Assembly: GCA_021203285.1 (NCBI GenBank)
Contig: JAJQBM010000142.1
Span: 1 to 9,880 of the forward strand
From: Clostridiales bacterium
GTDB taxonomy: Bacteria > Bacillota > Clostridia > Lachnospirales > Lachnospiraceae
Direction: 5' to 3'
DNA length: 9,880 bases
How positions within the stretch are numbered: the stretch's first letter is position 1; every line of letters begins with the position of its first letter. Under the pieces are notes generated by a model that was given only the letters and a program-made list of their open reading frames with translations, was not told where the DNA came from and ran no database searches. Shown here in pieces: positions 1 to 6,526 of this stretch. The translations under genes were made by a program, and so were the position numbers.

Positions 1-29
1 CAGGAAAAACTTTTTAATTTTTTTATTGT

Positions 30-596
30 CTACTTGACGGGAAGCACACCATTCAGACTGTATTCCGCGGCTGAGCCTGTCAGGAAGATGACGGAGAGCA
101 GGAGGCATTTCACAATGCAGTCTGCCCTCCGTTTTACTTTGTTTTTGATTAAAAGAAGCCACGCAATCAGATAAAAGGGTAGCTGCGGAAGCAGGAGAGC
201 GGCGGTCATCGGGATGCTGCCAAGGGAGAACTGCATGGTAAGGACGGCGAGGAGAAAACCGAGCGACAGTCCAGCCCATCCGGTGAAGGCTGCCAGAACA
301 ATGCCTCCGATCTGAAAACAGGAGAATGTACAGAGAATGAGCCACAGAAGCAGTCTGTGTTTTAAGGTCCAGACAAAAAAGCCTGTCCATAACAGATCAT
401 GCGCCTCGTATTGCAGGCATGCGTTTTCAATCTGAAAGCCCAGCCAGAACGCCTCGTCCGCACAGCGGAGGTTGGCAGACAAAATTCCTGCCAGAAAGAA
501 AGCAAAAAACAGGATAAGGTGGACCGTATACACGGTGGGGATGGATTTCTTTTTCAACAGTGCCGTCAATTTCTTTTTTCTCCGTCTTTTTATCAT
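30..596 (-). CDS. SpoIIM-family integral membrane protein (stage II sporulation protein M-like)
   Basis: This 188-residue protein begins with a very basic cytoplasmic-type tail (residues 1-17, mostly K/R), followed by hydrophobic segments at about 24-42, 80-104, 107-124, 128-150 and 160-176. The pattern LLLPQLPFYLIAW (134-146) resembles the SpoIIM/DUF95 signature LLPHGIFEIPA, and the end (AEYSLNGVLP) resembles the family's closing xEaYvnP segment. In Bacillus, SpoIIM is part of the DMP peptidoglycan-remodelling complex that drives engulfment during sporulation; that role is inferred here from family resemblance only. The ATG at 594-596 has no good Shine-Dalgarno. A TTG at codon 10 lies about 10 bases after a GGAG and is an alternative start. 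The gene is divergent from the methyltransferase gene. The usual histidine of the PHG motif is Q, so this is a divergent member or a relative. Confidence 0.68.
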   Translation of the reverse strand: MIKRRRKKKLTALLKKKSIPTVYTVHLILFFAFFLAGILSANLRCADEAFWLGFQIENACLQYEAHDLLWTGFFVWTLKHRLLLWLILCTFSCFQIGGIVLAAFTGWAGLSLGFLLAVLTMQFSLGSIPMTAALLLPQLPFYLIAWLLLIKNKVKRRADCIVKCLLLSVIFLTGSAAEYSLNGVLPVK

Positions 597-611
597 TCAT
601 ATGAAAAAAAG

Positions 612-641
612 ATAACAATATGCGCCCTTTTGTGCTATGAT
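612..641 (+). promoter_or_regulatory. Putative sigma-A promoter with extended -10 for the HEAT-methyltransferase gene
   Basis: The -10 element TATGAT (636-641) is preceded by TG one base upstream (633-634), making an extended -10. A weak -35, ATAACA (612-617), lies 18 bases upstream. Transcription would start near 648, leaving a leader of about 80 bases before the TTG start at 727. This is the best promoter candidate in the divergent 130-base gap. Confidence 0.45.
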
Positions 642-726
642 AGCCATGGTTATTACAGAAACAGGATCGGATAAACTCTGCGTAAACGTTGGGTTGTCCG
701 GATAAAAAAATGAGGGTATCGGCATA

Positions 727-2199
727 TTGAGAGAAGTATACGGAAATATTTGCAGCGGAACGAATCTTCGCGCAAACCTGATTGAGTTAAAGAAAATGAT
801 AAAGGACAAAGCCGGACAGGAACAGCTCCGGAAGGTCTGCGGGGGCAATTATGATGTGATCATGAAGTGTCTGGCGGACGATGATCCGAAGGTGAGAAAG
901 AATGCGGCTTCCGTTCTGGGCACGCTGGCGGTTCCGGAGGCCGTGGATGTCCTGATGGATGCCTACGAGGCGGAGGAGACGCTTTTTGTGCGCCCGGAGT
1001 ATGTAACGGCGATGGCTGCGCTGGACTGCAGTGAATATCTGGCACAGTTTTACCGAAGACTGGATGAACTGCAAAGCTATGATGCACCGGAAAATGAGAG
1101 AAAACACATTCAGGCGGAGATTTCTGCATTGCGGGAACTGTTGCTGCGGAAAGAGGGAATGAAAAAACATGCGTTTTGCGGACACCTCAGGCCGAATACG
1201 GTGATTCTCACAACGCTTCCCGCTTTTCGCGACGCGCTTACGGCCGAGCTGCCGTTTCAAAAGAAACCGGTGGGAGGCGGTGTGCGCGCGACGATCACGG
1301 ATATGAATCTGGTTCTGACCAACCGGCTCTGGCAGGAGATGCTGTTTTGCGTGGATTGCGGCGGAAGCGTTCCCGCCGTACCGGAGCAGGTTGCCCGGAG
1401 CCTGAAGGATTCCAATCTCGCAGCCATTCTCACAGAGAATCACAGGGGAGAGGCGCCGTTTTATTTCCGTGTCGGAATTGCGAGGGCGATGCCGCGTGAG
1501 GAGCAGAGTGAATTTGCCAGAAGGACGGCGAAGGCGATTGAGGAGGCTTTTGAAGGCGCGCTGCTTAATTCAGTGTCGCACTACGAGGTTGAGATCTGTC
1601 TGGTTGTCAATCGGGAGAAACAGATCCTGCCGTTTCTGAAGCTGTATACGCTGCCGGATCACCGGTTCCGTTACCGGAAATATCATGTGGCGGCGAGCCT
1701 GCGTCCGACGACGGCGGCAGGAATTGTGGCGCTGGCAAAGCCGTATCTGGCCGAGTATGCGCAGGTGCTTGATCCGTTCTGCGGTGTGGGAACGCTGCTT
1801 CTGGAGCGGCGTTTTGCGGGGCCGGTGCGCAGCACTTACGGCATTGACATTTTCGGGGATGCGGTTCAGAAGGCACGCGCCAACACAAAGCTTACCGGCA
1901 TGCCCGTCAATTATATCAATCGGGATTTTTTCGATTTTACGCATGAGTATTTTTTTGACGAGATTATCACGGATATGCCGACTGTGGCCGGCGGGCGGGA
2001 GGAGACGGACGCGCTTTACCGCCGCTTTTTTGAGAGATCATGGGAGCTGCTGGCGGAGAAGGGCCGTGTGATCTGCTATTCCGGGGAGATGGGACTGGTC
2101 AAGAAATATCTTCGCATTACAGGGAAGTTTCGCCTGCTTAGGGAGATCTGCGTTCTGGAGAAGAGCGGGATGTATCTTTTTATTTTGGAGAAGAAATGA
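727..2199 (+). CDS. HEAT-repeat / Trm11-RlmL-like SAM-dependent methyltransferase fusion
   Basis: The 490-residue protein has three parts. Residues about 44-105 form helical HEAT-like repeats (ADDDPKVRKNAASVLGTL). Residues about 150-320 resemble the substrate-binding half of THUMP-containing RNA methyltransferases, ending in a YRKYHVAASLRPTTAAGI segment (316-333) like the pre-catalytic region of Trm11/RlmL enzymes. Residues about 334-490 form a Rossmann-fold methyltransferase with motif I DPFCGVGT (349-356) and an acidic ribose-binding loop YGIDIF (371-376). Motif IV, normally D/N-PP-Y in N2-guanine methyltransferases, reads TDMPT (415-419), so the second proline and the aromatic residue are missing. 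By family it probably methylates RNA (tRNA or rRNA guanine), but the substrate is unknown. The start is TTG at 727, with GAGGG at 713-717 nine bases upstream; ATG at 796 is a possible later start. It is followed by apt, which has its own promoter. Confidence 0.8.
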   Translation: MREVYGNICSGTNLRANLIELKKMIKDKAGQEQLRKVCGGNYDVIMKCLADDDPKVRKNAASVLGTLAVPEAVDVLMDAYEAEETLFVRPEYVTAMAALDCSEYLAQFYRRLDELQSYDAPENERKHIQAEISALRELLLRKEGMKKHAFCGHLRPNTVILTTLPAFRDALTAELPFQKKPVGGGVRATITDMNLVLTNRLWQEMLFCVDCGGSVPAVPEQVARSLKDSNLAAILTENHRGEAPFYFRVGIARAMPREEQSEFARRTAKAIEEAFEGALLNSVSHYEVEICLVVNREKQILPFLKLYTLPDHRFRYRKYHVAASLRPTTAAGIVALAKPYLAEYAQVLDPFCGVGTLLLERRFAGPVRSTYGIDIFGDAVQKARANTKLTGMPVNYINRDFFDFTHEYFFDEIITDMPTVAGGREETDALYRRFFERSWELLAEKGRVICYSGEMGLVKKYLRITGKFRLLREICVLEKSGMYLFILEKK

Positions 2200-2248
2200 T
2201 AATACGGCATGCGCATTGGAATACATGGTAAATCCTGTGTAAATGCGC

Positions 2249-2276
2249 TTGAATTCTTTTGAAATTATGTTACACT
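2249..2276 (+). promoter_or_regulatory. Promoter of apt (sigma-A type, extended -10)
   Basis: TTGAAT (2249-2254) is a good -35. After 16 bases comes TACACT (2271-2276), preceded by TG at 2268-2269 as an extended -10. Transcription would start near 2283, giving a leader of about 25 bases before the apt start. It lies in the gap after the methyltransferase gene. Confidence 0.6.
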
Positions 2277-2295
2277 ATTCCAGAATATTACATTT

Positions 2296-2300
2296 AGGAG
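2296..2300 (+). promoter_or_regulatory. Ribosome binding site of apt (decides the start)
   Basis: AGGAG sits 7 bases before the ATG at 2308 but only 1 base before the in-frame ATG at 2302. The spacing favours 2308. Confidence 0.75.
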
Positions 2301-2307
2301 AATGATC

Positions 2308-2832
2308 ATGAAAACAGTAGAAGGCTATGTGAGAAGCATCCCGGATTTCCCGGAGCCGGGTATTATCTTTCGGGATATCACCACTGTAATACAGGACTCG
2401 GAGGGGTTAAAGCTTGCCATCGACGGGATGGAGCAGTTTCTGGAGGGCGTTGATTTTGACGTGGTCGTCGGAGCGGAGTCGCGCGGATTTGTTTTCGGAG
2501 CGCCTATTGCGAGAGATCTCGGAAAAGGGTTTGCCCTCGTCCGGAAAAAGGGCAAGCTGCCCTGTGAGACCATCTCTCAGGAGTATGCGCTGGAGTACGG
2601 CACGGCGGAGGTTGAGATACATACGGATGCCATCAAGCCGGGGCAGCGCGTAGTCGTGGTTGATGACCTGATGGCGACCGGCGGCACGATCGAGGCCAGC
2701 ATCAAGCTTGTGGAGCGGCTGGGCGGCAAGGTCGTAAAAGTGCTTTTCCTGATGGAGCTTGCCGGATTAAACGGCAGGGAGAAGCTGGCGGGCTATGATG
2801 TGGATTCTGTCATCATTTATCCGGGAAAATAG
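2308..2832 (+). CDS. apt: Adenine phosphoribosyltransferase
   Basis: Apt converts adenine and PRPP to AMP and pyrophosphate in the cytoplasm, for purine salvage. The 174-residue product has the usual family length. It opens with the characteristic VRSIPDFPEPGIIFRD segment (8-23), has the ESRGF element (57-61), and carries the 13-residue PRPP-binding loop VVVVDDLMATGGT (115-127) with the two adjacent acidic residues. The basic RKKGKLP loop (79-85) is the mobile active-site loop. The gene has its own promoter upstream and a hairpin terminator about 55 bases after the stop, so it appears to be a single-gene transcript. Nothing in it looks truncated. Confidence 0.97.
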   Translation: MKTVEGYVRSIPDFPEPGIIFRDITTVIQDSEGLKLAIDGMEQFLEGVDFDVVVGAESRGFVFGAPIARDLGKGFALVRKKGKLPCETISQEYALEYGTAEVEIHTDAIKPGQRVVVVDDLMATGGTIEASIKLVERLGGKVVKVLFLMELAGLNGREKLAGYDVDSVIIYPGK

Positions 2833-2886
2833 TCGGGTTGACCGATGAATTTTGCGATCGAAACAGAGATTTTATGAAATTTGCAC

Positions 2887-2926
2887 AATGCCCGGATGTA
2901 AAATGTGATGCATCCGGGCATTCTTT
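2887..2926 (+). terminator. Rho-independent terminator after apt
   Basis: A perfect 12-bp inverted repeat, AATGCCCGGATG (2887-2898) with CATCCGGGCATT (2911-2922), encloses a 12-base loop and runs into a short T-rich stretch (TTCTTT). The stem is strong but the T tract is modest. It separates apt from the decarboxylase operon promoter, which starts about 30 bases later. Confidence 0.75.
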
Positions 2927-2956
2927 ACAAAAAGAAAATTCTACAATTGCAGAGTA

Positions 2957-2985
2957 TTGAAAAACGGGATAAAATAAAGTAGAAT
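2957..2985 (+). promoter_or_regulatory. Promoter of the biotin-dependent decarboxylase operon
   Basis: TTGAAA (2957-2962), a 17-base spacer and TAGAAT (2980-2985) match the sigma-A consensus at five of six positions in each box, with ideal spacing. Transcription would start near 2992, giving a leader of about 45 bases. No riboswitch-like structure or clear operator is visible in so short a leader. Confidence 0.75.
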
Positions 2986-3021
2986 ACATTTCGGCTAATT
3001 ATGTTAAAAAATAGACAATCT

Positions 3022-3029
3022 AAGGAGGT
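3022..3029 (+). promoter_or_regulatory. Ribosome binding site of the acyl-CoA carboxyltransferase gene (decides the start)
   Basis: AAGGAGGT is a near-perfect Shine-Dalgarno 7 bases before the ATG at 3037. The in-frame ATG at 3001 has no such site and lies almost on the predicted transcription start, so the first 12 codons of the longer frame are probably untranslated. Confidence 0.85.
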
Positions 3030-3036
3030 AACACGA

Positions 3037-4392
3037 ATGGCAGAAAATATTGCGCTGGACCGCATCGGGAAGCTGCTGGATGAGGGCAGTTTCGTGGAAT
3101 TGGGCGCTTATGTATCCGCCCGCGTCACTGATTTTTCTCTGAAAGAACAGTCAGAGCCGTCGGATGGCGTCATCACCGGTTATGGACAGATTGAGGGGAT
3201 TCCGGTCTTCGTTTACAGTCAGAACCGGGCGGTGTTAAACGGCACAATCGGGGAGATGCATGCGAAAAAGATTGCTGATTTATACGACAAGGCGATGAGG
3301 AGCGGAGCGCCGGTCATCGGACTGATCGACTGCGGCGGTTTCCGTCTGCAGGAGTCTGTCGACGCGCTGGAGAGCTTCTCTGCGATCCTTGCGAAGCAGA
3401 TGGCATGTGCAGGCGAGCTTTTGATGGTCAGCGGTGTGTTCGGAGCCTGTGCGGGCGGCATGACCATGGTTCCGGCCCTCAGCGACTTTACCTATATGGC
3501 AAAGGGTGCGGATATGTTTGTGAACGCGCCCCACACGGTTACAGATGACAAAAAGATTTCACTTAAGTATGATGCTGCCGTATTTCAGAACGAAGTATCG
3601 GGACAGGCTGAGGTTGTGGAGAGTGAGGATGAGGTGATTGCGAAGATCCGCGCTCTTGTCGCCATGGTGGAGAATGAGGAGTACGGCTGCTGCGATCAGG
3701 GCGAGCTGAACCGTTATGTCACGGCGACTCCCGACACGCGCGCACTGCTTGCCGCGTGTGCGGATAATTATGATTTTCTGGAGGTCCGTCCGGCGTATCA
3801 CCCGGAGATGGTGACCGGATTTTTAAAGCTGAACGGCATTCTGGTCGGCGCTGCGGGCAACGTACAGGCGTTGTATGATGAGAACGGCGCCGTGAAAAAG
3901 GAGCTGCCGAAGGGATTGACCGCGGGCGGCTGTGAGAAGGCGGCTGAGTTTATTGATTTCTGCTCCAAAGCGGCGATCCCGGTTCTGACGGTCTCCGCGG
4001 CGGACGGTTTTGCGGCGGTTGCGGATACAGAGGCGCACCTGCCGAAGGCACTGGCACATATGATGAGCGCCATTGCCGATCTCGGCGAGGCGAAGGTCAG
4101 CCTGATCACGGGCGACACCTACGGGTCGGCCTTTGTTGCGATGAACACCAAGCCGCTCTGGTGCGGTTCCTCGATGACATTCGCGTGGGACAGTGTAAAG
4201 GTCGGAATGATGGAGGCCGAGAAGGCTGCCAATATCCTTTTTGCGAAGGATGAGGCGAAAGAGAAGCAGGCGGCTGCGTATGAGTCCCGCCAGAACTCGG
4301 TCTGGTCGGCGGCCGCGCACGGCGTCATTGATAATGTCATCGATCCGAAGGATACAAGAAAGCATTTGATCATGGCGTTTTCCATGTTGTAG
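3037..4392 (+). CDS. Acyl-CoA carboxyltransferase subunit, MmdA/12S-like, divergent
   Basis: This 451-residue protein has the two crotonase-like halves of the carboxyltransferase family, as in methylmalonyl-CoA decarboxylase alpha, propionyl-CoA carboxylase beta and transcarboxylase 12S. Family members move a carboxyl group between biotin and a CoA ester. The N-half shows DGVITGYGQIEG (43-54), LNGTIGEMHAKKI (67-79) and the oxyanion-hole-type FGACAGGM (135-142). The C-half shows EMVTGFLKLNG (257-267), MNTKPL (369-374) and FAWDSVKVGMMEAEKAANILF (within 382-402). It is some 50-60 residues shorter than typical MmdA. Hallmark loops are altered: the usual SGGARIQEG reads CGGFRLQES (99-107), the D-x-PGF segment reads SAADGF (320-325), and AYGGAY reads TYGSAF (361-366). 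It heads an operon encoding a biotin carrier and a sodium-pump subunit, so biotin-linked decarboxylation or transcarboxylation is likely. The exact CoA ester is unknown; (methyl)malonyl-CoA is the default guess. Confidence 0.88.
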   Translation: MAENIALDRIGKLLDEGSFVELGAYVSARVTDFSLKEQSEPSDGVITGYGQIEGIPVFVYSQNRAVLNGTIGEMHAKKIADLYDKAMRSGAPVIGLIDCGGFRLQESVDALESFSAILAKQMACAGELLMVSGVFGACAGGMTMVPALSDFTYMAKGADMFVNAPHTVTDDKKISLKYDAAVFQNEVSGQAEVVESEDEVIAKIRALVAMVENEEYGCCDQGELNRYVTATPDTRALLAACADNYDFLEVRPAYHPEMVTGFLKLNGILVGAAGNVQALYDENGAVKKELPKGLTAGGCEKAAEFIDFCSKAAIPVLTVSAADGFAAVADTEAHLPKALAHMMSAIADLGEAKVSLITGDTYGSAFVAMNTKPLWCGSSMTFAWDSVKVGMMEAEKAANILFAKDEAKEKQAAAYESRQNSVWSAAAHGVIDNVIDPKDTRKHLIMAFSML

Positions 4393-4411
4393 ATCCGGGA
4401 GGAGAGACGAG

Positions 4412-4843
4412 ATGAAGAGAACAAAGAAATGGTTTTTCGGTCTGTTTTCCGCCGTGTCGGTTCTGCTGTTTCCGCTGACGGCATATGCCGCGGAGGAGAC
4501 GGAAACGATGGGCGAAAAGATGACCACGGCGGTATTTAACACGATTCTCGGCATCGGCACGGTTTTTATCATGCTGATCGTGATTTCGCTGATTATCTAC
4601 TGCTTCCGGTTTATACCGGGGATTGTTGAGCGCTCTACCAAAAAGAAAAAGGAATTACCGCAGCCGGAGGCTCCGGTTGCGAAAAAGCCCGCGCCGAAAC
4701 CGGTTGTTGCAGCGGCAGCGCCGGCTGCAGCGGTGCAGACGGACGATACAGAGCTGATTGCGGTGATCGCCGCGGCCATCGCGGCCAGCGAGCAGATTCC
4801 GCTGGATGGATTTATTGTCAGAACGATCCGAAAACGTGCGTAA
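4412..4843 (+). CDS. oadG: OadG-family small membrane subunit of sodium-pumping decarboxylase
   Basis: In decarboxylase pumps the gamma/delta subunit has one membrane helix and holds the peripheral carboxyltransferase and biotin carrier to the membrane beta subunit. This 143-residue product has a signal-peptide-like N-terminus (basic MKRTKK, hydrophobic core, AYA before residue 27), a membrane helix at about 45-67, a basic patch STKKKK, a flexible proline/alanine linker (about 82-108), and a C-terminal segment DDTELIAVIAAAIAAS (111-126) followed by GFIVRTIRKR. That ending is the typical OadG/MmdD tail that docks on the carboxyltransferase. The start has GGGAGGAG (4397-4404) 7 bases upstream, and the gene follows the carboxyltransferase by 19 bases. 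The cleavable-looking signal peptide is absent from classical enterobacterial OadG. Confidence 0.85.
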   Translation: MKRTKKWFFGLFSAVSVLLFPLTAYAAEETETMGEKMTTAVFNTILGIGTVFIMLIVISLIIYCFRFIPGIVERSTKKKKELPQPEAPVAKKPAPKPVVAAAAPAAAVQTDDTELIAVIAAAIAASEQIPLDGFIVRTIRKRA

Positions 4844-4888
4844 GCAAACCGTAAAATGAGTCAGACAGAGACTGTATACAGAGAAAAC

Positions 4889-4895
4889 AGGAGGA
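4889..4895 (+). promoter_or_regulatory. Ribosome binding site of the biotin carrier gene (decides the start)
   Basis: AGGAGGA lies 8 bases before the ATG at 4904. The earlier in-frame ATG at 4856 has no comparable site, and its extra 16 residues do not resemble the family, whose members begin with a short MKxYxITVNG-type segment. Confidence 0.85.
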
Positions 4896-4903
4896 AGATT
4901 TAT

Positions 4904-5284
4904 ATGAAAAGTTATACGATCACAGTAAACGGCAATGTATATGACGTGACAGTTGAGGAGAACGCAGGCGGCGCAGCCGCACCTGCGGTTTCCGCTCCGA
5001 TTCCGAAGAAAGCGCCGACCCCGGCTGCACCGGCACCGGCTCCGGCTGCTGCAGCACCGGCCTCGGCAGGCAGTGTTATCATCCCCGCGGGAGCGGCAGG
5101 AAAGGTTGTCGATATCGTGGCAGCGCCCGGCGATGCGCTTGCAAAGGGCAATCCGGTCGTCATCCTTGAGATTATGAAGATGGAGACTCCGGTTGTGGCT
5201 CCGCAGGACGGCACGCTGGTGAGCATTGATGTTACGAAGGGTCAGGCTGTCGCCGCGGGCGAAGCTTTAGCCACGATGAACTAG
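4904..5284 (+). CDS. Biotin carboxyl carrier protein (decarboxylase gamma / 1.3S-type)
   Basis: This 126-residue carrier shuttles the carboxyl group on biotin between the carboxyltransferases and the membrane decarboxylase. The N-terminus MKSYTITVNGNVYDVTVEE is the usual beta-strand assembly segment. A long alanine/proline linker (about 22-55) gives mobility, and residues about 57-126 form the biotinyl domain. The biotin attachment motif EIMKMET (89-95) places biotin on K92; the AGKVVD and DGTLVSIDV hairpins before and after it are typical. It lies between the membrane subunit genes, and its TAG stop overlaps the ribosome binding site of oadB. Being a free protein rather than a fusion to OadA, it could serve both carboxyltransferases in the operon. 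It corresponds to MmdC or GcdC in other systems. Confidence 0.95.
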   Translation: MKSYTITVNGNVYDVTVEENAGGAAAPAVSAPIPKKAPTPAAPAPAPAAAAPASAGSVIIPAGAAGKVVDIVAAPGDALAKGNPVVILEIMKMETPVVAPQDGTLVSIDVTKGQAVAAGEALATMN

Positions 5285-5293
5285 GAGGTTGCT

Positions 5294-6442
5294 ATGTCGA
5301 ATCTTATTGAGACGCTGGGCAATTTTCTCGGTCAGACTGCGTTTGCCAATCTCTATTGGGGAAACTATGTCATGATCGGCGTTGCCTGTGTATTCCTGTA
5401 TCTTGCGATTAGAAAAGGTTATGAGCCGCTGCTCCTTGTGCCGATCGCGTTTGGCATGCTTCTCGTGAATATTTATCCGGATATCATGCTGGCGGCGGAG
5501 GATGCGGAAAACGGTGTCGGCGGATTGCTGCACTATTTCTACCTGCTGGATGAGTGGTCCATCCTGCCGTCCCTGATTTTCCTCGGGATTGGTGCCATGA
5601 CGGATTTTCGTCCTCTGATTGCGAATCCCATCAGCTTCCTTTTGGGAGCGGCCGCACAGATCGGTATTTTCAGTGCTTATTTTCTTGCGATTTTCATGGG
5701 ATTTGACGGCGCCGGTGCGGCAGCAATTTCCATTATCGGCGGAGCGGACGGACCGACCTCGATTTTCCTGGCCGGAAAGCTTGGCCAGACGGATCTCATG
5801 GGACCCATTGCGGTGGCGGCATATTCCTATATGTCTCTGGTTCCCATTATTCAGCCGCCGATTATGAAACTGCTCACAACAAAGGAAGAGCGCTCGATCA
5901 AGATGGGACAGCTTCGCGAAGTGTCCAAGCTGGAGGCAATTTTATTCCCTATCGTCGTCACGATTGTGGTCTGCCTGATCCTTCCGACGACCGCTCCGCT
6001 GGTCGGCATGCTGATGCTCGGAAATCTTTTCCGTGAATGCGGTGTGACAAAACAGTTGTCTGAGACGGCGCAGAATGCGTTGATGTACATTGTGGTTATC
6101 CTGTTGGGAACATCCGTGGGAGCCTCCACGAGTGCGGAGGCATTTCTGAAGGTCACGACGATCAAGATCGTGGTTCTGGGGCTTGTCGCCTTCGCTTTCG
6201 GCACAGCCGCCGGTGTCCTCTTCGGAAAGCTTCTCTGCAAGCTGACGCACGGAAAGATCAATCCGCTGATCGGTTCTGCCGGTGTTTCCGCCGTGCCGAT
6301 GGCGGCTCGTGTATCGCAGAAGGTGGGTGCGGAGGAGGACCCGACCAACTTCCTGCTGATGCATGCGATGGGACCGAACGTGGCTGGCGTGATCGGCACC
6401 GCGATCACTGCCGGCGTATTTATGGCGGTTTTCGGGGTGTAG
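5294..6442 (+). CDS. oadB: Sodium ion-translocating decarboxylase beta subunit
   Basis: The beta subunit decarboxylates carboxybiotin in the membrane and uses the energy to export sodium. The 382-residue product is strongly hydrophobic throughout, and its length fits the MmdB/GcdB group, shorter than Klebsiella OadB. The signature GGADGPTSIF (149-158) holds D152, equivalent to the essential Asp203 of Klebsiella OadB. NPLIGSAGVSAVPMAAR (323-339) supplies N323, G327, S332 and R339 with the same spacing as the functional Asn373, Gly377, Ser382 and Arg389 there. AYSYMSLVPIIQPPI (176-190) and HAMGPNVAGVIGTA (357-370) are further conserved stretches. AGGAGGT at 5283-5289 overlaps the previous stop, so translational coupling with the carrier is likely. 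All key pump residues are present, so it should be an active sodium pump rather than a relic. Confidence 0.96.
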   Translation: MSNLIETLGNFLGQTAFANLYWGNYVMIGVACVFLYLAIRKGYEPLLLVPIAFGMLLVNIYPDIMLAAEDAENGVGGLLHYFYLLDEWSILPSLIFLGIGAMTDFRPLIANPISFLLGAAAQIGIFSAYFLAIFMGFDGAGAAAISIIGGADGPTSIFLAGKLGQTDLMGPIAVAAYSYMSLVPIIQPPIMKLLTTKEERSIKMGQLREVSKLEAILFPIVVTIVVCLILPTTAPLVGMLMLGNLFRECGVTKQLSETAQNALMYIVVILLGTSVGASTSAEAFLKVTTIKIVVLGLVAFAFGTAAGVLFGKLLCKLTHGKINPLIGSAGVSAVPMAARVSQKVGAEEDPTNFLLMHAMGPNVAGVIGTAITAGVFMAVFGV

Positions 6443-6526
6443 AGGCTGCAGAAGTGCTGCTTATAAATTGATTTTCTGTAGAAATTATATTTTGACGGAT
6501 ATAGCGAGAAGAAAGGAAGGTTTTAT

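Noticed and set aside
1..29. A/T-rich stretch downstream of the SpoIIM-like gene as a terminator
   Set aside because: Only a weak AAAAA/TTTTT pairing and no GC-containing stem; the window edge prevents further judgement.
3001..3036. Longer N-terminus of the acyl-CoA carboxyltransferase from the ATG at 3001
   Set aside because: No ribosome binding site upstream, it lies about 10 bases after the predicted transcription start, and a near-perfect Shine-Dalgarno inside it serves the ATG at 3037.
2986..3036. Riboswitch or attenuator in the leader of the decarboxylase operon
   Set aside because: The predicted leader is only about 45 bases, and I found no stable hairpin or known aptamer pattern in it.
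3823..4572. Long antisense open frame (about 250 codons) across the carboxyltransferase end and oadG start
   Set aside because: It is the complement of two genes with strong family motifs; its translation is rich in R/H with no recognisable domain and no ribosome binding site. Other antisense frames over the methyltransferase, oadB and oadA were rejected for the same reason.
4856..4903. Longer N-terminus of the biotin carrier from the ATG at 4856
   Set aside because: The 16 extra residues are unlike the family, and AGGAGGA correctly spaced for the ATG at 4904 lies within them.
4700..5075. Alanine/proline-rich coding stretches in oadG and the carrier as tandem repeats
   Set aside because: They are irregular low-complexity linkers typical of these subunits, not DNA repeats with a conserved unit.
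6443..6526. Possible separate promoter or terminator between oadB and oadA
   Set aside because: TATATT at 6486-6491 has no -35 at proper spacing, and the GCAG/CTGC hairpin near 6450 has only a 4-bp stem with no T tract. Read-through from the operon promoter is the simpler view.
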